Assembly: GCF_963576545.1 (NCBI RefSeq)
Contig: NC_083655.1
Span: forward strand, 3,301,871 to 3,365,870
Direction: 5' to 3'
Origin: Limanda limanda
Lineage: Eukaryota > Chordata > Actinopteri > Pleuronectiformes > Pleuronectidae
DNA: 64,000 nucleotides
Made by a program: the position numbers and the translations under genes. This document shows positions 50,114 through 60,370 of this stretch, in pieces. The notes beneath the pieces were generated by a model, which had not been told where the DNA came from, did no database searches, and saw only the letters and a list, made by a program, of their open reading frames with translations. Each line of letters starts with the position of its first letter. Positions within the stretch are counted from its first letter, which is position 1.

Positions 50114-51006
50114 TAGAGATGAGCCGGATACTCGGCTGAAACGAGTATCCGGTACGGATAAAGCACTTTTGCCGAGTACGATTATTATACGGGTAATCGG
50201 AGTCATTATCTGTGCTCGGACTGAATGAAAATCCTCACACAGCGTCACAGCGCTCCCCTTCACACACGGCTCTGCTCACTCACTCACAGAACAGCTCTCT
50301 GTCTCTCAGTCACTCAGGTTCACTGCGCATCGGGACTGTTCCATAGGCTCAGTCAAGGAAGCAGAAATGATTCGTCCATTTCCCGACTGGGTCTTCGGGT
50401 ACGAGTCTTTGGATCATTTTTCACGAGACCTGCATTGGCTCAGTAGAGGAGCGCTGGAGATGCGAGGGACGTTCACTGTCTCCCGGAGAGATGGACACTC
50501 TGTGTTTTTAGTGTGGAAGGACGTGAATTGTATTTGTTCGCAGGTCATGGTGACTGGTTTTGTTGTTTTCACTTTACATTTACACTTACTTTACAGTAAA
50601 GTAAACCTCTATTAAATACAGTACATGACAGTTTGTATGGTTTGAAATTGTCATTTATTATCACACTGGCATTTAATTATCACGGCAAACAATTACACTG
50701 CACTAAACTTTAAGTGTTAATGTAGAGTGAAAATGACAGGACCAGTCTGTGTGACTTGTGGACGAATGTGGTTCACGTCTTTCTGTGCTGGGGGCGCAGA
50801 GTGTTCATTTCTCCGGGAGACAGTGAACGTCCCTCGCATCTCACTCACACACACACACATGTTGTGTGTTGAACCAGCCCACTTCCGGGTTAAATCACAC
50901 CCACTTCCGGGTTAGGCACCGCCCACTCCGAGTACAGATACGGATACGGATAATTCATATGGTTAACAGATACAGATACAGATAATGCTGTACTCGCTCA
51001 TCCCTA
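50114..51006. mobile_element. non-autonomous hAT transposon with long internal palindrome
   Basis: An 893-bp element. The left end is TAGAGATGAGCCGGATAC and the right end in reverse complement is TAGGGATGAGCGAGTAC. It is flanked by the perfect 8-bp duplication tgtgttac (50106-50113 and 51007-51014), diagnostic of hAT. Subterminal repeats of 'gtacagatacggat' and 'cccacttccgggtta' types are visible on the right. It contains no transposase. The middle is a palindrome (arms 50457-50588 and 50711-50842), described separately. It sits inside a Tc1-like remnant and is therefore younger than that element. Confidence 0.88.
50457..50842 (+). ncRNA. long hairpin (132-bp arms) inside hAT, possible hairpin RNA
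   Basis: Arm 1 is 50457-50588 and arm 2 is 50711-50842, equal in length with no gap. The outer 32 bp of each arm (50457-50488 against 50811-50842) are perfectly complementary. Over all 132 positions I count 101 Watson-Crick matches, 28 transitions and 3 transversions. Every transition leaves a G-U pair in RNA transcribed from the plus strand and none is of the opposite kind. Plus-strand RNA could thus pair at 129 of 132 positions. Transcription is not shown, and a one-strand C-to-T mutation bias would look the same. A smaller odd palindrome, ttactttac-a-gtaaagtaa, lies near the loop (50586-50604). Confidence 0.4.
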
Positions 51007-51014
51007 TGTGTTAC
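51007..51014. repeat. right target-site duplication of nested hAT
   Basis: An exact copy of 50106-50113, brackets the 50114-51006 element. Confidence 0.88.
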
Positions 51015-51485
51015 TTTAAAGGTGCTTCTCAGCAGCAGGGACAGGGAGACTGGTCGGGATGGAAAGCAGCTGAGAAGTTCCTGGAGAGAAAGCAGCACCA
51101 CGAGAACTTTCACAAACTGACACTGGGGCGTCCACTCACCTTCTACTACAGCGGTGACCTGCAGGCAGTGTACAGCCAACACAACGCTGGACTGGCTCGG
51201 GTCAAGTCTTTGATTGACCTCTGAGTCGCCCGGACAAAGCCCAGACTTACACCTCACAGAATATCTGTAGAGGAACCTGAAGATGACAGTTCACAGAAGC
51301 TTCCCATCTAATCTGATGCAGCTCCGGAGGATCTAACCAGGCTGAACCACAGAAATCCAGGTGTGCAAGAGCCTAACCCAGAGGAGTCACAGCTGCAATC
51401 CTCGCCCCCCCGAAGAGGCTTCTGCAAAATGCTGGATTAACACTTTTGTAAATAACAGGTTTCACCTTTTGACTTTTGATGAATC
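51015..51485 (+). mobile_element. Tc1-like transposon remnant, right part
   Basis: After the hAT insertion the sequence continues as a decayed Tc1-like element: 'gcttctcagcagcagggaca', 'gagactggtcgggatggaaa', 'acactggggcgtccactcac', 'aagcccagacttacacctca' and 'gaagatgacagttcacagaa', then 'ccaggtgtgcaagagc' and the 3' region 'taacacttttgtaaataaca'. This is the order of the Tc1/mariner transposase 3' half and end found across teleosts. Many stops and indels make it inactive. The right end is approximate. Confidence 0.7.
51238..51336 (+). pseudogene. Tc1-like transposase C-terminal fragment, broken
   Basis: One frame (51238-51333) reads SPDLHLTEYL, stop, RN, then LKMTVHRSFPSNLMQLRRI, stop. It matches the Tc1 transposase region around the last catalytic acidic residues and just after (family pattern SPDLNPIENLW...). 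The stop at 51268-51270 replaces the tryptophan expected in that pattern, and a second stop follows at 51334. Upstream the frame is lost by indels. The enzyme cuts and pastes Tc1/mariner DNA, and this copy cannot do so. Confidence 0.7.
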
Positions 51486-51689
51486 GACCAAATAATGAAG
51501 TCAGACGTGTAAAGATTTCATCCATTTAAAATTAGATCTATGAGTCAATGAAGTGTTCAAAGTGTAAATGAATGAATATCCTGTCAGGCCAAGAGGATCC
51601 AACCATCTAATAATTCCATAATATTCTGTATGTGTCTCGCATATCTCAAGCTTATCACCTAGACACGGGATGTGTTCAGTATTAAACTG
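51486..51689. other. non-coding, nothing recognised
   Basis: A short AT-rich stretch between two old repeats. Confidence 0.5.
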
Positions 51690-51860
51690 GAGCTCCTCAA
51701 CATTTCACGAGTTCGGGGTTTTGTGCAGCAGCAGGATTTTATTTCTAGTGACTCAACTACTGCAGGTAACTTTTACAGATGCAGGGAGATTATCTGCAAA
51801 CGGCATCATCACAACTCGTTCCAAACAGGGAAGATTAGAACAGGAACTATCTGCTTATCT
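51690..51860 (+). repeat. decayed teleost repeat, copy B
   Basis: The second copy of the family at 18290-18640. Shared blocks in order are 'ctactgcaggtaacttttac', 'ggcatcatcac', 'cgttccaaacagg', 'agattagaacagga'. It is in the same orientation as copy A and more diverged from my remembered consensus. Open frames here are not genes. Confidence 0.45.
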
Positions 51861-53570
51861 GCCTGTATCAGATAAGTCTTGGATAAGAAAATGAATGGAA
51901 GAATAATCCTGTAAATCCCTGACATGTCGTCATTTTTTAGATTTGTGATCCCTTATTAAAAGGCCTGATTATAGCATGTTGGGGTTCTGACACTAGATCA
52001 TAACAATAATTAACGGCGGGTCCTAAACATTCTTTATCGCGCAGTAAAAACACGTCCATGTTTATAGAGATAATGAACATGGTGCCCCAGATGAGCTGAA
52101 CTCGCAGACGTGAACGCCACGCTCCGTGTCGTGTGGCTGAAGCAGACGCTGGACAGATGGACCTTTACATTAAAGCAACATCTACGCCTTCTTTTCCACA
52201 TCCGCATGCTCGTCATCGCATATGTTCACCAGCTCACAACCTGTTCAGATGTGACCTCAACGTGGAAGCCGATGATGTGTGGGCTCCGCTTTCACCAAAG
52301 CACGAGAGACTTGGTCTTAAATGAAGAAGATGATTGTTTTGTGATCCCACGTCTGCGAGAAAAGCAAAAGATCAACAATGTGTTCATGTGACCTGTTGAA
52401 CGCAAGTTTTATCAATTACATCCAAGGATTTATGTTTTTTATCACGTATTGTCCATCGTGTTGAGGAGTCACGACCAGTATGATTAATAAAGAAGAAAAT
52501 AATGTTGTATTTCTTTAACTTTTAATCAAATAAATATCATTTAAGAAAGGATTTCTTGTTGTTTTTATTGTGTGTTCGCCAAACAATGCAGCAAATGATC
52601 AAAAAGCCTTCTGGTGCAGCTTTGATTTCACCTGCACTGTTTTAATCTGCTTCACGAGAAACAAACTTTCCCAGAACCAACATCGCTCGGGGGCAGAACG
52701 AGTTTGAGAATCAAACAACTCAACACAATGATATTTATTAATATGGGGAAGGTTTGCTGAGTTTGCTTTACTTTCTTTTCCAGCAGTGCAATCACACATC
52801 CACTGCACTTTTAAGCTCTGTAGCAAAACAACATCTAAACTACAGTCTGCAGGGCTTGAAGCTACTGAGCAGCTCTTAGAGCAGGCATGCCTTGCACAAG
52901 AGCACATGCCTCACTCCCTCTAGTGCAAGGATCTAAGCCAGGGACCTCTTGTCTCGAAGCAGACAACTGGGATCCTCTGGCACTGGAAGGAGTGAGACCA
53001 CAACACACAAACACACACACACCACCAGCACAGTGGCTCCATCTCTCCCGCGGCTCCGGCTGCCGCGACGTGAGCCCAGGAAGCCGAAGCTGAAACCACG
53101 GCTTCTCTCCTGCAGAGGCAGCGGCACGAGACACGCGGCACGTTTTCCTCCTCGTTTACACTCGATTACTTCTCCAAACACGGTAATGCAGAATTGTTTT
53201 TGGTGCAGTAACGTGCTGTTTGCACGGTTCGTAAGGTTTTTATGATGCGTCGTAGGGAGCTACTTAAAACATAGGTTTATAAATAGCTTCACTTGGGATG
53301 CAAATGGAATGAGACTCCGCTATCAGGATGTTTAACGTCTCACAGGGAAGTTGTTGCATGTGTGATGAGGCTGCAACACAACGCGTCTTTGTGTTCGACA
53401 TAATCTTCTTCTCATTGGTGCTTTTACTTCCTCAGGCCGAAGGAAAGTCCTTCTACTCTCATGTTGGTTTGCTGATAAAAAAACTGGATCCCTACACGTG
53501 GTAGTTTTCTGCATCATTAGCAGGATATATGTCAAACACATATAGTTTTTTCCTATTTGCATTTCAGTCA
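51861..53570. other. non-coding, nothing recognised
   Basis: Frames around 52034-52391 and 52862-53245 overlap on both strands and have no recognisable domain. A short CA run lies near 53001-53022. 52745-52800 resembles 44914-44970 and may be repeat debris. Confidence 0.5.
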
Positions 53571-53751
53571 AGTCAGTGATGGAAGCTGGTGGCGTCCCTC
53601 TGCTCTCAGAGATAGGATTGCCGTTTGTCTCCAGGAATTTGCAGCTGTACGCGTCTGAGCTTCAGCCGACGAGTTTAAAGGACGCTGCCTTCTTTTTTAA
53701 AAGGGTTTAAAAGTTGCTCCGACTGAGATTTTGAGGTCCCCGAGAACAAAA
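53571..53751 (+). promoter_or_regulatory. possible 5' UTR and promoter-proximal region
   Basis: CpG dinucleotides are noticeably denser here than in flanking DNA (for example 'gtacgcgtctgag', 'cagccgacgag'), and a 'ttaaaagggtttaaaagttg' stretch lies about 30-60 bp upstream of the ATG. There is no clean TATA box or initiator. The call depends wholly on the exon at 53752-53800 being real. Confidence 0.22.
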
Positions 53752-53800
53752 ATGGCCGTGATGTATCTGCGGACTGTGATAGGGTTGTTGATCGTTACCG
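53752..53800 (+). CDS. candidate first coding exon with signal peptide
   Basis: ATG at 53752 sits in good start context (acaaaaATGG). It encodes MAVMYLRTVIGLLIVT plus one base of a codon completed as Gly if read through. Residues 1-7 form a short polar start with Arg7 and residues 8-16 a hydrophobic core, like a signal peptide. At 53801 the reading frame meets gtgagtcag, an excellent splice donor, leaving a phase-1 intron. Phase 1 just after a signal peptide is typical of secreted and cell-surface proteins, including Ig-superfamily adhesion molecules with very large introns. The 200 bp around it has more CpG than its surroundings, which fits a 5' end. I do not recognise the protein and found no second exon in the window, so this could be chance. 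Confidence 0.35.
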
Positions 53801-56800
53801 GTGAGTCAGCCGCGACCGAGCCAGGCACGGAGATTTCTCACTTTCAAAACTCTCTCTCTCTCCGAGCACAGTTGGAACAGCGTCGGCCGCTCTCATACTT
53901 TCAGCCGCTCGCTGATGGATGATGCTGTGACTGCACCTCGAGAATTGTTGCCACCGAGCCAAAACCAGCGAAGGGACTTCATCGGAGTATTTAGCATGTG
54001 ATGTATTTTCCCTCTCTCGTTATCCACTCTAATTAACGCGACTCAAAATGTATGTGTCAGGTGCTGTACGAGCTCGACGAGAACCACAGACGGCTCGGTT
54101 CCCCCGTCAGGACGCACGCTCGGCGACACCTCCCATGAATCACGGTTTCCCTTATTAACAGTTCACTTTAATCCAGGACAAATTCCCTCATTATGGCTTA
54201 ATTAGTGCGTAATTCCAAGTGGCAACAACAAGCTAGTTGATATTAATCAGAAACAAAAGGGCCAAAGAAGCCATCAAGGGAAATGTCACAGGGCGCCGTA
54301 ACCTTTCCGACAGGCTAACCTTTGAAGGCTCCCAGGCAAGATGGAGAGCTGTTTGGTGGCGGCGGCGGCGTGCCGAGCGGTAACGAGGGCCACGGTGGCG
54401 TTTGTGACACAAATTAACTTCAGGTTAATGATTGGGGAGCGTCGTCTCGGAGCTCCTGAGCACGAGAGGGCTGGAGACACACCGAGCACAAACACACTCA
54501 GCAGCTCCCGCAGATCCACGGGCTTTACTGCCTGCATGCACACGCCACAGAGAGCCCGAGTCTCAGCGAGGCGTCGGGTAAATGCACAGAATCAATCTCG
54601 TGCTGTTGTCAGCCCTCGAGGCTTGTGGGATTATTATTTGGTCAGCAGCTCGCCTGCTGTACGAAGCAGGTGCTGGAGACTCAGATCAGCCATCGGAGGA
54701 GATTTTCCGAAGCGTTCGAACCTCAGAGCGATTCCCTGCTCCGGCTGATTTGCTCAGTGCAATCTGTAATTTAATTAGTGTGTTTTGCTCTCACACACAA
54801 ACACCAACGCGCAGCCAGACTGAAATTTAACATCAACCCCCGGCTGCAAACTCCCGAGACCAATATTGAAACTTCACCACAGGTGTCCGCATAACAATCC
54901 ACAGGAGGCTCCGGCTTCCGATGGTAAACACTCTATCAGTGAAACGCTAACTCATCAGCTCACACTGTCAGTGTCTGCAGCTCGGGCCCCATGATGGAGC
55001 ATCGGGCCCCAGGTTGAAGTCATAAAGGAGAAGCTGCTGGGCCAGAAAACCACATTTTCTGAGTAGGTAATCATGACCATTAATCATGCTGGCACTCTCC
55101 TCTCTCCCATTGGCCACACAGAATAGGTCATGGCTAAAGACTGCACCTCCACACACCGCCGGTGAATATGCAACCGCCTCCACCCACTCAAGGCCGTTTG
55201 GGCTGATTTGCAGCAGCAGTCCTGTGAAATTACCTGAGTTAAAATGTTGAAAATAAAACCACAGAAAGGAGGAGTTAAGGTTTTCCACAGTAACATTATT
55301 GTTCTGTCAAATAGCAGTTTAAGATAAAAGATCATTTGAGATTTATTTACAAGTATATCTGTGTAAAACGTATATTCCTCATGATGGATGAGTGGGAATC
55401 TCTATATGTGTTAGAAACTCAAAACAAGTCAAATGAAACCGAATGATTAAACCTCGAGGAGGAAGAAAAAAAAAAAGTTGAGTTCTTCTCAAGTGGAAAA
55501 AACAGACACCTTCATTTTTCACATGGTGGCGATTCCTGTTCTCGTCGATATCTGGGACCGAGGCGACTTCACGCGGTTCAGACGTCTCATCGATCCACAA
55601 CAACTCTCCTCACAAATTAAATTGCCTCGGAAACAAAGTGACACTCGGCACTTGTGTTCACGAGCGTCATTTTCCCGGACAAGAGAAAGTGACTCGTGTT
55701 TTTTTGGGCGTTTCACCTTCAGCGAGGCGGCCTTTTCAATTTCCATGTTCACAAATGCACTTATCCCATGTCACCTTCGGGGAACTGGCTCGGTCTGAGG
55801 CCGGATTATACCGCCAGCCGCTGCTGTTTGTTGTTCGCTGCCCTCTTTCACATATTTGAGGCCAAAAAAAAATAAAAAAATCAGCGAGGTCTGCAGATGC
55901 CCCTGTGGTCCTTTCAGTGTTTAAAAACCCCGACAGACGGCTGACGGACCCGAAGCCTCCTGACCTCAAACTGCTGCATCGCTAGAGCCGGCAAGACTGC
56001 TGACACACCGCGCCCAGACCGGATAATGACTTTTCTCATGTGGAGAAAAGAAATCATGGAGCTAGTTATTAGATTCTGAGGCTAATTTAGGATTGGAGGC
56101 AATTTAAACCGAGACTTTATCTCGGCGCTGCAGCGTTTTGAGATGTCAGCGGTGAACGTGAGAATCACCTCACGCTCTCATGACAGCTCTCAGGTCCGTG
56201 AGCCCCCGGCTTAAGCACCACATGCTCACCCGCTGCTTCGTTTTAGAGCATATAAAAATAAATGCACTATATTCATGTAATATTTAGTGATGTTAACCGG
56301 ACTGAGCACATTTCCAGTGAGGACCTGTTTAGAGAATCTTAAATTTGCATGTGATGTTAGTGAGATGATCAAAAAAGCGTCATCTCAGGCTTTCGTCGTG
56401 AAGAATCTTTTACAATAATCGTTAAATCCACTTTCAAGAGTTTATAAATGCGTATAAGCGGTGGGCCGGTCTTTTGTTTCACAAGCGAAGCGGCGGAGGA
56501 ATTAAAGGAAACGCTTCCTCCTCGCGTTAACTTTCATAACAAACCTTTTAAAGTATGTGCTGCAGAGAATATGTTTAATCAAGTCCCTGCTGAGCTGGAC
56601 TATTTCAAGTATCTCATTAAGCTCCTCAACTAAAAGTTGTGTTTATAACTGTCACTTTCAGTGGAAGGCCCCCCCCCCCCCCCCAGTGGACAGCTTTCAT
56701 ACTGTAAAGCACAAGTCTGTTTTCATGGATGAGCTCAATCTGTCAACGTTTGAGAGGTTGTTTGTTTTTTTTATTGTGAAATGTTAATGAAACAAACAGA

Positions 56801-59800
56801 GATCAAAATATTTGTTTCCTATTCTGGTCGACACACTTGAGATGTCCGCCCCCCCGGCACACGTCTGTGCTAATATCCTTATATAACTCTGTCTTTTGGC
56901 TTTGAATTTTCCCCCCCGACAGCTCAGTGGAGATCTGTTCTAAAGATTCTTCTCAGCAAGTCAACGTCTGGAAACAGGATCCGCTCCTCTGGCCACATTA
57001 GAGCAACGCAGGCTATAGAAGCTTGAAGCTTTGAGTTTCACGGATCAGACGATTTCTTTGTGGAATCTGCTGTCGAATCATCGTAATGGTTCCAATCTTC
57101 TCCGGAAGAAATGAGCAGAGTGAGACAGAAGAAAGCGTGAAAGAAAGAAAAACAGACGATTCGGTATCCGAGTGGAATCTTATCACCTTCACACCATACG
57201 ATGGAGATTAGTATGGACCGGCTCAAGTGGGAGGGAGATAGCAGACGTTTGTATTTACCCATCGGACTCATTGATCAAAGCAAACACACTCGGAGAGACG
57301 CCCCGTGTGGAATGACTCAATGGGGATCAATGGAAATCAGACCAAAGGGCCGGCAGCCTGTAAATATCAGAGGTCAGTGTCCCCGGCCAGGAAAGAATCA
57401 CAGCAGAATAATAAGCATCCGATTAAAAGTCACACTGGCAAATATTAAAATGTGGAGCTTTGGATTTTAGAAAAAGAAACGCATGAAACCTGTGTTCATT
57501 GATGTGCAGGTGGTTGTCACGTCTCTAATGGAGGCAGCGTGAGTGAATCACCGGAGCTCAGCTGCTGAAGGTGTCTGCTGCTTTCTTCTCCACCCCCTCG
57601 CTCTCACACAGCTTTAGTCTTTTCTCTTCCAGCAGACAAATGATGAAGAAACGCCATCAAAGTCTTCTTTTAAAGGGCACTTCCTTCCTTCCCCTTCCCC
57701 TTCCCCCCCCCACACACACACCCACTCAGAGGCTCCGGTGCCACGACGCTCCCCGGGGAGATCGTCTTCTTTTTTTTTGTATCTGCTCTTAAAGCGGGTG
57801 AAACCTCAGACGTGAAAAACAATGCAGAGCTTTGTAACTTCTTTTTATTTTACTTCTTTTGCGTTATTCAGGCTTCTAATGCCTTGTTGTTTAAACTGGA
57901 TTAAAGAGGTCGAGGCGAGGAGCTGTACAATGTAATCTAGTCTGGAACATGAAGTTTAACGCCGTCAGATTTGTTTCCGTATCTAAAAAAACAAAAAACA
58001 TACTTTTCAAACGTTTTCAAGAAGAGAAAGAACTATCTTTATATCTGTGTCTCCAGGGTTTGGAGTGCAGAGGATTTTCCTTCAGTTCTAATACCCCTTG
58101 GTTTTTGTAACTGAGGTGCAATGAATCCTGGGACAGGTTTGGCAGCTGAGGATCCACCGGCTGCAGCTTCTGTTTATTTGAGATGAAAGGATACATCTTG
58201 GAAATGGGACGGCTTTGTCCTGCCGTTCTTTAAATTGAGTCACAGCTCATGTATTTCCTACCAAAGAGGAAGTGAAACCACCATGCATCACTCCTCTGGG
58301 TAAAAGTCACTGATCTGTTCGCCCTCGGGTGAATCTGGGCCCCGGCTGCTGAGAGTGAAGAGGTTTTCTGAGGATCTTTTTATCGATGGTTCACTGTTTT
58401 ATTATAAAAGAGACGAGAGAGAGAGAGATCCATAGAAGTGATTTTGTTTAAAGAGAAATGGGGCGAGTCAAGAAGACGTCAACCTGGGTTTGGAAGAGAG
58501 GTTTCAGTTTCCTCTGAATTCAGCTCGACATGTTGGAAGAAACAGTTTCAAACTGAAGGAAATCCATCGTGCACAGACTGAAGAACCAGACGTGAGGCTG
58601 TATATTGTTCATATGGAACATAGACACACATGTGACCTCCGCTGCCGACCAATGGCTGTCAATAGAAGTTGTGTTTTTAAACAACACAATGTGAAAACAC
58701 ACGATTATCAAGTATTTACTATTTTCTTTCACACCGTAAATACCTCCTCCTGGTCTCATTGAAACTTGTGACGTGAGAAACAACAAAGAATCAAAGAACA
58801 TTTGACCAACATGCACCTCTGCCACCGTCGTGCTTATTGTGTTCCGGAGTCGGGTCTCAGCTGTGTAATCACAGGAATCTGCTGGAGGCTGTTTTAATCA
58901 ACAGCAGCCGCATAAGAGATGCAACAAAGAAATCCTGTTAACTCTGAGAAGCCAGATGCAGACCAGCCGGTGCTAATGGCCCCATTCACACCAGAGCAGC
59001 ATTCTGCTCCTTGTTAATGAATTACTTCTCCCTCAGCCGGCGCTTCATGAATTCATTTCACATAATGACATTTTCCTGCTCCTCTTGTTGCATAGATACA
59101 ATCTGAGTAAGGCCAATTTGTCAACATGTTACATGAATGCATGTATGCTCTCTATGTTGTTTGATAATTATTCATACATGACGAGAGATGAGCCAAAACA
59201 TGTCTCCTAACAGGAATATGGTTATCAGATGATTTCATTACAATCAAAAGGATGTTGTTCACACACAAACACAAAATCTGATCACATGTGAAACTGCAAA
59301 AGAAAAACTTTCATATTTTTTATATTTTAATCTAAATCACAATCTTCACCTGAAATGAACCAACACACTTGTTGCCTAAACCAAACTACAAACAGGATTC
59401 TGAAGATGAAGCCTGGTCTCTGGTGGGACAGTCATGAACTATGTTTGCTCCGCCCACAATCCACTAATGGCCTTTAATATATGAAGCTCTTCATTCGTTC
59501 AGAAAGGTTTCTAGGATCAATATGATTCTGAAGTGTTCTCACTGTTCTGCCACATCCTATGGTGCTATGTTCATTATATGCCCTTCAAATGACAGTAAAA
59601 TATTGTACCAGTGATTTCTGAGAGCTGGACGAAACCCTGAACAAACTTTATACATCGGAACACGTGACCATTACTTTGTAAAGATCATCAACACTATATT
59701 TCACAGCTTTCTGGTTTTGTTGGAGTTAAAACATCAAGATGAATAGTAAATATGTGCAAGAACAGTTTGCTGTTAATCAAAAGAATGAATGAGAAGTTAC

Positions 59801-60312
59801 TATGATTTTCTTCTACTGCTGCATCATTGTCACATGTGAGTTTCAACTTTGTGACATAACTGGAAGGTTTGCAACGGCAACAAATATTCATGCAACTTGA
59901 ATTTGTGTCCAGGTTGTTGGACTGAAGCTAAATCTTATTTCTGTGGCACGAATTGAAAGCTCTGACGTCGTCTTTGGCTTCGACCCCAACGCAGGAAAAA
60001 CAACAGGAAATGGAAGCAAAGACGATATCCGCCCACACAGTGTGAGTGACAGCAGATTCTTGGAAGTGAAAAACATTAACACCTCCTTAAATACAGATTA
60101 GCAGCTTAGCTGTGACACGATATCACCAAATGTGTTAGAGTCAACTTGGTGGAAAACAGTCAAATGGGATTCATGCCTTGGACGACTCGTGTGATAAAAT
60201 CAAAACAACGCTGTTCCCCCAAAACACGAAAATGTGTTTCAAACCAATGGTGTTATGAGTGTTATATCTCATGTGCTTTCTCCTTTCTCCAGTGAACCTC
60301 CCAGTTGGAGTT
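53801..60312. other. long non-coding stretch, intron-like if the 53752 exon is real
   Basis: No further exon in a matching phase was recognised. Contents include a C16 run (56669-56684), a CCTT/C/CA-rich tract (57683-57722), and blocks with conserved-DNA texture at 54130-54330 ('attatggcttaattagtgcg') and 58890-59200 ('gttaatgaattacttctccc'). The 135-codon frame at 54341-54748 begins with an Ala-rich GGC repeat and has no domain. No transposon or RNA gene was seen. Confidence 0.5.
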
Positions 60313-60370
60313 CCATCCCTCCATCCCTCCATCCCTCCATCCCTCCATCCCTCCATCCCTCCATCCCTCC
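60313..60370. repeat. seven copies of an 8-bp tandem repeat
   Basis: The unit ccatccct is repeated seven times without error, then two further C residues and more pyrimidine sequence. The frame across it on the minus strand reads as repeated Met-Glu-Gly-Trp-Arg-Asp-Gly-Gly and is an artefact. Confidence 0.95.

Noticed and set aside
54341..54748. 135-codon frame beginning MESCLVAAAA
   Set aside because: The Ala run comes from a GGC repeat, the rest is Arg/Ser-rich by composition and unrecognised.
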